A stretch of 64,000 bases of DNA. It comes from Perkinsus olseni. Its lineage: Eukaryota; Perkinsozoa; Perkinsida; Perkinsidae. The stretch's first letter is position 1; each line of letters opens with the position of its first letter. Under the pieces are notes generated by a model that was not told the origin of the DNA, ran no database searches, and saw only the letters and a list, made by a program, of their open reading frames with translations. Shown here one piece after another: positions 1 through 11,065 of the stretch. The position numbers and the translations under genes were made by a program. The DNA is taken from positions 124,001 through 188,000 of the forward strand of contig JABANP010000044.1 of NCBI GenBank assembly GCA_013115135.1, given 5' to 3'.

Positions 1-63
1 CGATCATGGCAGGGGTGAGCTGCACTGACAGGGTGTGCTGGATGTCGATAAAGTTAATCTCAG

Positions 64-480
64 ACCTGGGGGATCATCTTGTCGCTGTTTATGATGCTGC
101 ATCCTATACCGTGGTGCCGGGGTGACCTGGTGAGTGTCAGGCAGTTTCCAGGGGATCGTATATTCGAGATCTGGAAGAGACGCCGTATCTTCCAGTCCAG
201 ATCGGTCATTGATTGTTCTTCCTCCAATATGCTTGTGCTTCTGAAGGAACCCCTTCTTGCACCTTCGATGGGCACAATGACTACTAGCTTGTCTAAATCG
301 GTTGGATCGATTCTTTTCAGATGCTCCTTAAAGGACTCTACGGAGCGGTAACTGAGGCGATATGCAATTCACTCGCAATGGCTGTTCGTAGTCATCCAAG
401 TCTCTCCTCGGATGAACTCGTTGGCTGCGCAGGAGCGTTCACCCCCATCAGATCGTGCACGGCTACCCGAGCCGTAATTC
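64..480 (+). pseudogene. upstream, frame-shifted copy of the 2139-2645 membrane-protein gene
   Basis: This stretch aligns with 2157-2645 almost end to end. Both begin with an acceptor-like cag followed by ACCTGGGG, share a block starting CTCCTKAARGGACTCTAYGGAGCGG, and continue into matching 3' flanks (482-582 against 2644-2745). Relative to the later copy it has an in-frame TGA near 130 and a one-base insertion near 385 that changes the reading frame of the hydrophobic C-terminal part. It is therefore a decayed duplicate, or a paralogue with different splicing. No function can be assigned. Confidence 0.45.
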
Positions 481-616
481 GTCAGTAGTACCCTATAGTA
501 CTGGTTTTGCATCCGCCTTTAAGTAGCAGACATCGAAAATTCTTACCTCCAGTATATTATCTTACTGAATAGAAGTCCAGTAATCGTGTATTCTCTTCTT
601 ACTTTTCTCATTGAGC

Positions 617-682
617 CGCTATCAGAACTGACCAGGATACCGTTAGACTTTGTCAATTGGGTGAAGAGACACGGCTTTCATC
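617..682 (+). repeat. dispersed repeat, copy 1
   Basis: About 65 bp beginning CCGCTATCAGAACTGACCAG and ending in GACACGGCTTT is repeated nearly base for base at 4733-4797. The two copies lie in unrelated surroundings. Confidence 0.7.
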
Positions 683-808
683 TTCACCGGTTCCGCCGGA
701 GACCGTATCCGCGTTGGTATCTCCTAGATGTGGAGCAGCAGATCTTGAGGTTGACCCTCCGCTTCCGTGCGCAGAAGTGCATCATTCTATGCAGTATTTT
801 GTTTTATC

Positions 809-1087
809 ATGAGCGCTAATCTCGCCGAAGATGGCTCGGAGACGCCGGTGATCAACGACAGGAAGAAGCCTTTGTTGCGAATACCTTTATGGTTCTACTT
901 TGTAGCATCAGCGTGTTCAAGAGTCGTCTTGATGTGCTGTTTGTCTCAGTCATCAGCTTGCGCGATTTCAATAATCATCGCCACTGCCATTAATGTTGGG
1001 GTGGCCTACGCTATGTACACGCCGGAGATAGCTGCGCAAACGGGTAGGGATGGTCCTCTTGGGCTTGCGCGCCGGTTGAATTTTTGA
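809..1087 (+). CDS. small hydrophobic membrane protein
   Basis: The frame from the ATG at 809 to the TGA at 1085 gives 92 residues. The N-terminal third is polar. Two hydrophobic stretches follow, one around PLWFYFVASACS and one around AISIIIATAINVGVAYAMY, and the tail is short and polar. The arrangement (short charged N-terminus, a proline/tryptophan-containing lead, then a membrane segment) resembles the products at 1438-1575 and 2139-2645, so I place it in the same local family. A short intron in the middle cannot be excluded, because an acceptor-like gtctcag lies between the two hydrophobic stretches. Not recognised beyond that. Confidence 0.4.
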   Translation: MSANLAEDGSETPVINDRKKPLLRIPLWFYFVASACSRVVLMCCLSQSSACAISIIIATAINVGVAYAMYTPEIAAQTGRDGPLGLARRLNF

Positions 1088-1437
1088 ATCGTTGTTGAGG
1101 GAGCTTTGTTGAGATGATACTCGAGTATTAGATGGCGTCAGCACGTGGAATTCGTCTCACTGGCGGACGAATTTTGTGTTGTTCAGTCAGTTTCCTCATG
1201 AAATGCCCATGAGTTTCGAGTCTTAGATAGCATTGGATGCGCTGTGGCTCTTCGTGGCCGTTCGTAGCCGTTCGTAAAGTCTAATTTGATAGTGTCACGA
1301 GCTGTGTGTCTGAATTGCTCGCGTGTTACCGCCTTGCTCCACCAGAAGATACGCGACGTCACAGGAACTTGGTTTCTTGTGGAGAGGATAGCATTTCGAA
1401 TAACAAGCGAGTTGCGGGGACTTTTTCACTCAAGTCA

Positions 1438-1575
1438 ATGTCGTCTCTCTTGTCAGCTGTGTGGGCATGGCCGTACACGATTTGCGGGGATCTGGTCATC
1501 ACTGCTGCTGCTTCCTTTCTCGTAACATGGATGCTCACACCAACGATAGGATTAAACGATTTTATCGGAGGGTGA
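1438..1575 (+). CDS. fragment of the same small membrane-protein family
   Basis: An open segment of 45 residues with the lead LLSAVWAWPY followed by a hydrophobic stretch (around DLVITAAASFLVTWML) and a stop at 1573. The lead resembles the LLSEWMWPLP that precedes the membrane segment of the 2139-2645 gene. The frame is open upstream to about 1306, so this may be the last exon of a longer gene. Assignment to the family rests on this short resemblance only. Confidence 0.3.
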   Translation: MSSLLSAVWAWPYTICGDLVITAAASFLVTWMLTPTIGLNDFIGG

Positions 1576-2138
1576 TATCATTATCGAGATGTAGCGACGA
1601 TGCTCACTGCGATTCCTCTCAGGTTCCCGGTCGAGACAAAAGCCTCGACTTTCCCTCGTGTGAACAGGAAGTTGCCCTGGACGTGGCTGGAGATCAACCC
1701 GTTATTCGGAAGGGACCCAGAGAATCCGATCCCTAAATGTACTTACCGTTCTCGGAAGCTTTAAACCTTCCCGAATGACCTTGTTTGCTCTACGCTGGTT
1801 TCGCATGAGAATAAGCGCGCCGCCTCTGGAGTTGAGCCGCAGGGCCACGTTGAATCCTGATTCTGGATGTGTGCGAAAATTGACTCTGTTCATCGTGGAT
1901 GGGGGGGGCGCGTCGTGTCCGAGCTGTGATGGATTTCATGCGTGACGTGCGTTGAGGAGTGCGCACTGTGTGACAGCATCTCGCCTACATTCGGACCTTG
2001 CGTCGAAGTTTGCTTGAAGCGCGTTAATGCTGACGTGTATCCTCAGGTACTGCGTTCAAACGGCAGTTCCGCATGGGGATCATCGGAGCCATTGCTTTGG
2101 CGGCGGTGAGTCGCACTGCGAAGATTCGGCGAACTTAG

Positions 2139-2645
2139 GTGTTATCTTTGTCAGACCTGGGGCATCATTTTATCGTTGTTCATGATGATCCATCCACTGC
2201 CGTGGTCACAGAGCGACCTTGTAGGTCTCGGGATTGCAATATTATCAATGTCCTCCCAGCATCAACGTTCTGCGTAGTATTCGTGAGCGCAGACATATGT
2301 TGCGACAAACTACCGCGCTCGGTGTCTCCGGACTCTGCCGATTCTGTACCTCTTCGATTGGAATGGGACACTCGTTTAGATGAGAACGCAGGTCTTGAAC
2401 ATGGTGAACTCAGTTTCACACCAGCCACTATGGGAGCTCCGCCGTTCATATTCAAACTGTTGTCGGAGTGGATGTGGCCTCTTCCTCAGGTGCTCCTGAA
2501 GGGACTCTATGGAGCGGTGACGGAGGCGATATGTGTCATATTTGCAATGGTTATTCTCGTCGTACAGGTGTCTCCTCGAATGAATCTGTTGGCTGCGCAG
2601 GAGGGTTCATCTCCAGCAGATCTTGCGCAGCTATCCGAACCGTAA
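2139..2645 (+). CDS. single-pass membrane protein of a locally duplicated family
   Basis: The frame is open for 168 codons and ends in TAA at 2643. The first two thirds are polar. The last third has a hydrophobic segment (around AICVIFAMVILVVQV) and a short polar tail, so a single C-terminal membrane span is likely. An acceptor-like cctcttcctcag precedes the codons VLLKGLYGAVTEA, and the first copy in the window has ttcttttcag at the same place. The open frame therefore probably includes one or more short introns, and the true start is uncertain. The 3' flank (2644-2745) is conserved with the copy ending at 480. Confidence 0.45.
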   Translation: MLSLSDLGHHFIVVHDDPSTAVVTERPCRSRDCNIINVLPASTFCVVFVSADICCDKLPRSVSPDSADSVPLRLEWDTRLDENAGLEHGELSFTPATMGAPPFIFKLLSEWMWPLPQVLLKGLYGAVTEAICVIFAMVILVVQVSPRMNLLAAQEGSSPADLAQLSEP

Positions 2646-2869
2646 TTCGTCAGTAGTACTCAATAGTACCATTTTTGTCTCCTTTTATCTTAGTAGCATC
2701 GATTTTATTTCTGGTATATTACTCTACTAAATTGAGGCCGTCCAGGGAGATTATTAGAGTTCGTCAATGGGGCGCGAGGGCAGCGGTTACTTTGGGCTTG
2801 ACAAAACATTGCGCACGACTCTTCTCCCACTCGTGCTCGTATCCGCATTTGCAGCGCCTCTATAGAACC

Positions 2870-2900
2870 GAACGCATCTTGAGAATCTCAAGATGCGTTC
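2870..2900. repeat. near-perfect 31-bp palindrome
   Basis: GAACGCATCTTGAGA is followed after one base by its exact reverse complement, giving a 15-bp stem with a 1-base loop. It lies in a stretch with no supported exon, between the 2139-2645 gene and the gene ending at 4528. It could be a terminator-like or cruciform-forming site; nothing else supports a role. Confidence 0.65.
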
Positions 2901-3812
2901 AATCTCAAGTTGAGATTGACCCTGTACAAAAATATGTTCAGTAGCCTTGTGTTGTCGCTGCTATGATTCCTTTGCTCTTCCTGCTGACGTCCTGTTTAGC
3001 GGTCGCTGAGGCGGTATTTGGAGGGCATAGGAGGTAATCATTGAACGAGGTTGCTCGAGAACTCGAATCTGTTATTCAGGTCGTCTATTGGCGTCCCCGG
3101 CATTGTCAGGGCTTCTTCGTTCCTGCAGGCTCTTCACAAGGAAGATACTTCTGCGGATACAATTGTACGTTGGTTGCTTTTGGAGAGGTTTCGTGTGATC
3201 GTGTTCGCTAGAACGTCAGCAGAAGAAAACTGTGGCACTCATAGTATGGGATCGATAATAGATTCCCGATTTTTGTGTTTCGCCTGAGCGAGGCTGCAGT
3301 GCACTCGTCAGGTTCGAGACGCCTTGGAAGAGTTTGTCGGCAGAGATGAATTTTATTTATCGTATTTCGATATGAGTGATACGATGAAGGAACGGTAGTG
3401 AATTATGAGAGGGTGTATTCGGTTGATGATTTTGGGGAGGGTGTCCGCTGCTTTCCGGGTGCTAGCGCTCACCGATGTATCAATGCATTACTCCCGGTCG
3501 TCTTGTCTCCCTACAACATGGATGGACGCAGCAGAAAATCCCTATCTACAGGTTCAGTCGAGCGCATCCGATCGAACAGGACGTCCAAAAGATAATCCGG
3601 CTAACACTAAGTGGGGCAACTGGAGGCGAGAATCCCACCCAGACTACGGGGTTTTCATGGACTTACTTCGTGTCTCATACCGTCTGCGGGATATACATCT
3701 CCCGTGTGCGCTGCTAATCAGTCGATTTGGAGCTTCCCGCTGTATGATGCGTTTTCCGTGAGCGCTGATGATAGGTGGGTGGGATTGTATTAAGTGTGAA
3801 GACGCCCTTCAG

Positions 3813-4528
3813 GACAGTACGATGGCTACGTGGATGAGGTGAATACGGCGATGAGGCAAGGTATCCAAATTTATGGTCGCGACGTAGCCTCTTTCACGCA
3901 GAAGATACTCATGCCGCAAGTTGAAGAAGATGATGTAGGATAGTTTTTTCGCCAATACTCTCTGCTTGCGACGACCGTAAATTATACTCAGTTAATCTTG
4001 GCGAAGAAAGCCCAACAGATGACCGGTGTGACGTTGAAGTTGCTGAAACTTCTTCAGAAGGAGCAGCGGCACAAGACTATCGGGACTCAAACAATGCTGT
4101 GAGCTGGCGTGTTTAATGCGAACTTCGCATTGCGAAGTGGAGCCGCACGCTCTATCAGACTCTTCAAATAATGGATCGTACTGGTTGCCTTCTCTTGCTG
4201 GCGCCCGCTTGGAATCGTTAAACGCTCGAAATACCGTTTATTGGCCATGAACTTCCGTCTTCTCTCGAAGCGTTCAGGCTAAGTTAGTCGTAGAGGAGTT
4301 GTACTCCCGATCCAGACGAACTGTGTTAGATTCTGTTGAATTCTCCCCTTTTTGCATTGTCGCGAGGTGGGGGCGCGAACGACCTGGATTCGAGGAGAGT
4401 GCTTCTGTCGCAGGGATCTCATCGGAAGTGAGTTCAAGCAACTCCAGCAAGCCTACTCGAAGCCCACTGAATTCCGAAAGTCGGAGTCTTTGAACGAGTA
4501 CTTGAAGGCAGCATTTGGAGAAATGTAA
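3813..4528 (+). CDS. 3' end of an unrecognised multi-exon gene
   Basis: The last exons of a plus-strand gene can be traced. An exon opening after cccttcag reads QYDGYVDEVNTAM and ends at QVEEDD. A canonical intron (gtaggata to actcag) joins it to LILAKKAQQMTGV, which runs to a gtgagc donor at about 4099. After a further intron, exons carry LVVEELYSRSRR and, past a gtggggg to gtcgcag intron, DLIGSEFKQLQQAY, ending KAAFGEM then TAA at 4526. The product is helical and rich in K, Q and E. One junction near 4099 is out of phase in my reading. Exons 5' of 3813 (likely within 3400-3780) are unresolved. Family not recognised. Confidence 0.45.
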
Positions 4529-4729
4529 CCCGGGGGCCGCAGAAGGAATCCATTCTGAACATGCTCTCGAGAAGGTTGGGTGCAATCCGGTGAGCTTTTC
4601 AATCCGTCAACAATCGGTTAAGACATGAATATAATACAAACTCGGCGCGTTCTCCGCTTGTATTAGAAACGGATAGATGGAATAATAGAACATCAGCATT
4701 ACCCTTTTGTCTGGCTTCTTGGTGAGACA

Positions 4730-4814
4730 GAGTCGCTATCAGAACTGACCAGGATACCGTTAGGGCTTTGTCAATTGGGTGAAGAGACACGGCTTTGATT
4801 TCTGATAGCGACTC
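4730..4814 (+). repeat. dispersed repeat, copy 2, with terminal inverted repeats
   Basis: This copy of the 617-682 repeat is bounded by a 15-bp inverted repeat: GAGTCGCTATCAGAA at 4730-4744 and its exact reverse complement at 4800-4814. A further partial repeat (CAGCTATCAGAA) follows immediately. The form is that of a very small foldback element of about 85 bp. No open frame is associated with it. Confidence 0.6.
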
Positions 4815-4924
4815 AGCTATCAGAAATGTCTCAAGTTTCTACGCTTGAGTAGCTCCTTCCGGCCCGACAATCAACTGCTGCTCGATGAGTGAAATTTAAA
4901 CCTGCGTTCTCTGCTCCAATTCAG

Positions 4925-7900
4925 TCCTGGTGACGCCAGTATTGATGAACGTGTGAGACTGATCAACAAGCACATCGCCGAGAAGACGGCAACCGGCCCT
5001 GTAGAAGCTGCTGAGCATGAACATGCGGTAATTTGGGACAGCTTAGAGGCCGGGGGCATCATAACGCCGGGGCCATCATAATGGAGGAGGGATCCGCAGT
5101 CTCGTGAATCGGCGGTAGAAATTTTGTCGCAGTGGTATCGGGAGCAAGTAGTGTCGTTGTCGAAGCTCTTCGGTGGATTGGTTGTTGTTTCAAAGGGCGT
5201 CATCACTATTGTCCACGATTGATCAACATTGGTTTCCTTCGCAACATGTTATGCGAACACTGTGAAATAGCAGTGACTCACGCGAAAGAAGGGTAATATC
5301 ATGCCCACGTCAGTATCTTAGCCCAAGGCATGTAATCCGTGAGATAATCTCGAAGAAGTGGTGTTTATTATCTCAAGCTTTATTTACGGTATGTGAGAGC
5401 CAACTTTGATGTTGATTGCTTCATTAGGCAGTGGCGAAGGTCATGGAGGAGTTGGAGGACTACACGCCGGGCGAGGAATATTCGATCCACCGTGAGAACT
5501 CGTAGAGGGGGTGCGAACTGACATGGAATGTATTTGTGGGAGGCTTTACCGTATCACTCTCTTGACTTGCAGTTGGTCGCGAATTGCGCGAAAAGAAATC
5601 CATTGGTTTCTTCTTAACTACTCTTTTCGTATGGTCGAATGTGGAATTCGCGAGACGAGAATACTGCTCATGGTATGGGAGAAACTTTGCTGAACTGTTG
5701 TGTGTTTTGCAGCTGCCGGAACGGAGGATGCTGAAGACTTAGATCTCGATGCCGTTGAGGAAGAGCAAGGTGACCAAGGAGGACGCAATGAAGAGAGCGA
5801 GATGGAAGCTGATGATGAAGAACTCAGCTTCCTTCAACTTGGTAGAGCTCATGCTGCAGGTCGCAGGCCTGAGGTGCTTGGGCTTTATTCAGGAAGTTTG
5901 GATGCCTCATTCCGAATGGGCAGCCTCACGTATCAAGTGGAGCTTCTAAATAATGAAGGAAGGCTGCTGGAGTTAGCAAAGTTCATTGCACCACAAATGG
6001 ATTATGTAAGTGCTTGGAGGTCCACAATCGACAAACCTGTACGCTCCGTGATGGTAATTCTGGCAGCTCGTTCCAGCTGTGTGTACTTCTCCCTCTTGCA
6101 TGTGACGCGTTGCCAGCGCTTCACTATCACCTATGGTTGCCAGTGGTTGTACTCTTGAGAGTAACTGTAGACCGTCGGGTATGAGCCATCCATAAACCCG
6201 ATCGCCTGAGTTCTTTCAATGAGCTGGCTCCGCTGAAACACCTACTTGCATTGTCGCCGACAGCTTGTCCGACGGTCGTGCCGCCTCCTGTTCAGGTGCA
6301 GGAGCGGATCTTGAGGCACACTGCCCTCCTTAAACGTCAATCAAGTCTGGTTGGAGAGCCTTGGAGTAATTTCCTTGCACGCGAGGAACCATTTATTTTC
6401 TCGTCTCAGAGGAGAACGATGCGAGTACTCAGATCAATTATCAGCATCCGTGGCCGGAAAAGACGAAAAAGGGTCACCGTCACTGATGGGGTAGTGCCCG
6501 ACTTTCCAAACGAACCAATTTTTGCAGAAAATTTTTGGTGGTTAGTACTTTTCGACGTGCGATACGGAATAGCCTCCGCTAGAGCAGTCGGTCTATCTCT
6601 CTTCTTGGAACGTTCTGCTATGACATCTGATGTCGCTCTCAGACTGTCATGGGCACTTTCGACGTCGGAGTGTCGAAAATGGACAAGTCAGAGGACATAG
6701 ATACTATAGCCCGTAACAACATATGAAATTTATCGGCCCCGGTTCGACCGAAATTTTTCAGATAAACCGGAGGCCGAGAAGCTGTAGGAAGGTCTACTGC
6801 TGGCACCGACCGGCATTGAGTTCTCTTTTAGCGTGTCGGCTGACGGGGAGGAGTTGGTCTATTCTGGGGACGGGGATTTCGATATTTCTGCCGCGACTGC
6901 GTCTCTGTCGGGCCAGGTAGTGTGGTTTGATCAGACTCTGGGTGAAAAGGCGGGATCATGCTTTGCTCTACCCTTCCTCTTACACTTCGTAGATTGCAGA
7001 AGGCGTTGTGGTTAGTTTTAGCAAGCGTATTGTGCGCGATCCGGGTCGTCTATTTTCTCTCTTGAAACGGCTGAGAACGAGGAGGCCTGTAGGGAATCTT
7101 GTCGACTTTGCGAGAAACAAGTTCTTGTAACAATGGTGCTGGAGGCTTTCCGAGTCTGGGAAGATTCCGGTTGTATTGTATAGCGGCCTCTGGTTTTAGG
7201 ATGCCGACTCGGCTAAGCAGAAGTACGACGAGAGTTTAGCTCGTGTTGCTCATCTGTTGAAGTAGGATCATGACTATTGACGTAGTTTCTAGAGTCTTGC
7301 TTAGGGATGACGAGATGGCGGATGGAGAGAGAACCCGCGAGGAAGAGACACAAGAGAGAGGAGAAAATGAGGAGGAGTCACAGCAAGGAGAGCACGAGGA
7401 AGAGTCACAAGAAGGAAGGGAACAAGAAGAGCCGCAAAGAGCGGTGCAAGGTGAGTGGGACCCCAGTGCGCTGGCAAATCATCTCCGCGTCTTGGGAGAC
7501 TCTTGTGCTTGCTCAACGCACCCTCTTCATCTCCCTAACCGGCTTTGCTTGACATTGTGAGAATCGATTCATTGGGCCCCTTGGTGTATCAAGTATCCCG
7601 GTAGTGACAATGAAAGATCGCGATAATATCATCTCGGGAGCTCTCGTAACTTTTGGAGAAGTGGTGCCCTAGGAAAAGAATGTGTGGAGGTCCGCGTTCT
7701 GCTTGTGGAATCGGAAAAATCCGGCGTTGAGTTTTTCAGATATCGATGAGGCACAGCCTGGCGACGAAGAGGAAGATGAAGAGGAGGGGGAGGGGTCGTT
7801 CATAGAGATAGCGAAACGACGCAGGAGAAGGACTCGTGTGAGCGAAATCAAGAACTTTAAGACACGCTTGGACCTCTCGAATTGCCCCTGTCGAAAGAAG

Positions 7901-9036
7901 CATGGTAGCGCTCCACGAAGTGACTCGGTCCCTTCAGAAGGGGGAGAGTTACGCTGACGACGACGAAGGAGAGGAGGAGTCGTTCATAGAGAAAAAGAAA
8001 AAGGTAAGTAGTGACTTTCGGGTTTCGGAGTGCATAGCAGAATGACGCGAGGGAAAGAGTCGAACTCGGATTCACTGAATGCAGCATTTTCACGTTCATG
8101 CCGTAGGCGCATGTGCTTATGTACAGCAGAATTTCACGGTTGGTTTCTTCAGCAGGCACAAGTTAATGAGGACTACGATGAAGATGAAGAAGAAGAGGAG
8201 GATGAAGAATCGTTTATTCAGAAGGGGAAAAAGGTGAATATATTCTCAAAATTAATCTGATGATGAATTGGTGTACGATTGGCAGGGTGGTCAGAAAGCG
8301 AGAAGTTCCTTCATTGAACAGAAAGTCGCCAAGAGAATACTGGTATCAAGGCGGCTGAGAGTCGCTGGAAGATCGTCTTGACTTAGGTTCGAAAACATGG
8401 AGAAGTTCCGGATGAACTCGAGGTGAGAGCTTTTGGTCGAGTAATTAATGCGTTGATTACTCCGATCGATGGACCCTGACTCCAACACTGCTACGTCAGC
8501 TCTAGTCGGGATACTCTTTCGTTATAGGACGAGGAAGAGCAAGATGAGCAAGAAGGAACCGAGGATCAAGATACTGGAATGGCAGACGATCGTGAGGATA
8601 CGGATGGCCACGAGGAGAATGATACCGAAGCGGAGCTGAATGTGAGAGCCGGAGTTCTTAGCCGCAGTTCATGCCTTCTCCTGAAGTACAGGGAGCCAGT
8701 ATCCGTGTGGAGGCATTTCTTGACCCCAGTTTCGGCAGCGGTGTGGTCTAGTCGTGCCTCGGATAATACTACACATATGCTCTGGCGTTGGGTAGAATCT
8801 GAGACTAGGGAATCGCCGGACGACGCTTAGTGACGATCGTTATCTGGGTTCTGAAATTTGGCTAGGTACTTGTTTTTTCGATGTGTCGTATTAGTTGGAA
8901 ATTCTCCTCTCCTTCGCTGAAATTTTCGGGGCTCGTTGTGTAAATTCTTGCTTTTCAGCTGGTTGATGAGCCACCAAGGGAGATGTCAGATGCTGCTCTG
9001 GGAAACACACATGGAACGCTGGACATGGATGAGTGA
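4925..9036 (+). CDS. large multi-exon gene with acidic 'SFI' repeat modules
   Basis: The last eight exons are secure: 7270-7450 (or from 7293, see below), 7740-7837, 7938-8003, 8153-8233, 8286-8342, 8387-8422, 8528-8641 and 8959-9036. All are bounded by GT..AG and stay in one frame to the TGA at 9034. Four of these exons each carry a run of D/E or polar residues, then SFI[EQ], then a basic tail (SFIEIAKRRRRR, SFIEKKKK, SFIQKGKK, SFIEQKVAK). Upstream exons read INKHIAEKTATGP, AVEILSQWYREQ, MEELEDYTPGEEYSIH and an acidic DDEELSFLQLGR. A 31-nt intron (7262-7292) joins a frame ending VAHLLK to VLLRDDEM, so I treat all of it as one gene rather than two genes 4 bp apart. The acidic/basic modules suggest a nuclear protein, but no family is recognised. 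Exons between 6010 and 7260 are only partly placed. Confidence 0.6.
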
Positions 9037-9192
9037 GAAAAGAGCCCGCCTCGCGATCTTCTTCGTATCAATCGTGCAGGAATGAAGTTATGAGGAAGCA
9101 GGTGTACCTCACCGGCGTGGTAGGTTGTGAGCGGGTGAACGAGTTCAGATTGCGTTCTTCACTGGTGGTAGAGGGCTGCGCTTCGCTTGTCC

Positions 9193-9803
9193 ATGGCCGA
9201 CAAGAGAGTCCGTGGATTGATTGATGCTCGGATGCTCGAGACACTGAATAAAGAATGGAAATCGGTAGTAGGGGTCGGGAGCCCATTTCAACTGACGGCG
9301 AAGCGAATCGTTGAGAATGCGTTGAGCTGCTTTGTTCTCTCGTTGGTGTTCGAGTGTACTCTGCAAACTAGCAGCGGAAAGGACGATACATGTCGGGTTC
9401 ATGGTGATACGAAGACCTCACTGATATCTTCTTGAATGTTTTTTATGTAGTTCTCGTATTTGTGGCATTGCTTAATCATTCAAGATACTCATGGATGATC
9501 TTGTGACGCTGGTAGCTGTTAACTGGAAGAGAGCCTGGAACCACGCGGGGGTATCGACTATCAATGAAGAAGTCCCTCTAATGTGGGCTGACCCCGCTGG
9601 CTTGTCCGATCTCGAGGCTTGCTTTGGTAGGCTTCTGAAGACCTATATTAAGGAGGCTGTCATGGTGGGTAGCTGTGTGGCGCGAATCCGGCATTCCGAT
9701 GTAATCTCAGGAGGCGCAAGAGTATGTTAAGAACAAGCACACGGCAACTGATTTATATAGCCGAACTCTGGAGAAGGCAATCACTCAGCTGTCGACGATG
9801 TAG
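9193..9803 (+). CDS. small two-exon (or longer) protein, unrecognised
   Basis: The secure part is an exon from 9491 reading MDDLVTLVAVNWKRAW to LLKTYIKEAVM. A 46-nt GT..AG intron (gtgggtag to aatctcag) and a second exon reading EAQEYVKNKHTATDLY follow, with TAG at 9801. An upstream exon from the ATG at 9193 (MADKRVRGLIDARMLETLNK) can be joined in phase through an intron from about 9265 to the attcaag before 9484, giving a single gene. The product is small, soluble and helical. If the upstream exon is not used, translation starts at the ATG at 9491. Confidence 0.5.
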
Positions 9804-10869
9804 TTGGGGGAGGCGGGATTGGTTCGGCTATACCCCGACCGGCGTCAGCACAGGGACATGCCCCTTGCGTTTGTGACCCGTCCCTCTACGTCCAATGGGA
9901 TTTCTCCTCCTGCTGTAATCGGGCCTCGGCGATCCTAGGTCTAGGAATCTCCTTACGGATCTTGGCTCAGGTTCCAGAACCTTGAGGGTGTCAGAGCGGC
10001 CATCGAGAAATGGACGGTTGACATGGAGAGTCGAGGCGAGGAGACGAGAAGTGCGAAATTCAGCACGTAAGTGCGCGCTCCCACAAAACCTCGCGGTTTA
10101 GAGTTACCTAATGCGGGATCTGGGTAATCCCTTCAGCAATTGTACCCATATGAGTTTTGCTGAGATGGCGGCTGTGTCATTATTTCGAGCCGTTCGCGTT
10201 TTCCTCATTCCGTCTGCTCACTCACACAGCACAGAAGCGGCGATAGTCGATTTGCCTCAGGTTTGTCTCAAAGGAGTGCCCAGAAAGCTCAGCGGTCAAT
10301 GACTTGCCTTTAAACAATCGCCCCATACCAATTCTCCCGGCGGAGGAGTTTTCAGCAAGGAATTGCCATTACTCGGTGCAGGGTGCGGGCCCGTATTCTT
10401 TCATCGAGGCCCATCAAGACGAAGCTACTTGGCCGGTCGCGAGATGCGCGATTGATGAGCCGTAAGAGGATGCAATTTGGCGGGCTCTGAATTAGTGCCG
10501 TTCAAAGTGCTGTTTTACCTAGAGGACGTACATGGCGTGAAACATCGTAGTGAACTGAATCACACAACGATACGCTATGTAGGAGGTCCGGTGAATCACT
10601 ATCATGAGGATGGTGTCCTCTTCGAGTCCTACATAAGACATCCTCGGCTTAACAGGCCCAATGCGATAACACCGCGGTGAAACCTAGACTCGATCGTTTC
10701 CGTCCCCTTTGCGGTGGTTCAGGCGCGATTTCCTGGATATCGGCTTGAGAGAGGCCAGAGGCGAGGACTCAGCGGACGTTAAGATTTGTGATGCTTTTTC
10801 GTCACAGGGAATCGAGCCGAAAATGGTAGGCTTGCATTGGAGGTGGCGTCGCGATTCGACACTGATCAG

Positions 10870-11065
10870 CCTGAGAGTGTGACTTCGGATAACGATGACG
10901 AAATGCCGACAGAGCAGGACAGGGAAAAGCAGTTCCAAGAGTTTCATAAGGAATGGGAGGAGAGAGCTAGGTAGGCTTCCTGTGTCACTCACGGCCGGAG
11001 CTCTGTTTAGTAATCCTGATGGAGTCGATGAGCAGAGAGCTCTGGAGGGCACAGCGGAGAAGTGA
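10870..11065 (+). CDS. 3' exons of an unrecognised gene
   Basis: An exon opening after gatcag carries an acidic then charged helical stretch (SVTSDNDDEMPTEQDREKQF, continuing to EEWEE-like residues) and ends at a gtaggc donor (10971). It joins in phase at the gtttag acceptor to SNPDGVDEQRALEGTAEK and TGA at 11063. Upstream open segments such as 10480-10678 (contains VLFYLEDVHGVKHR and NHYHEDGVLFESYIRH) probably belong to the same gene, but their splicing is not settled. No family recognised. Confidence 0.4.

Noticed and set aside
3813..7265. Many in-frame stops (TAA, TAG, TGA) inside otherwise protein-like frames, suggesting a reassigned genetic code or wholesale pseudogenes
   Set aside because: Most of the stops fall inside short GT..AG introns once these are recognised. 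CCT2, ARF, ISU1 and PP1 use TAA or TAG as normal stops, and the two chitinases end at the same point with TAA and TAG. The standard code fits.
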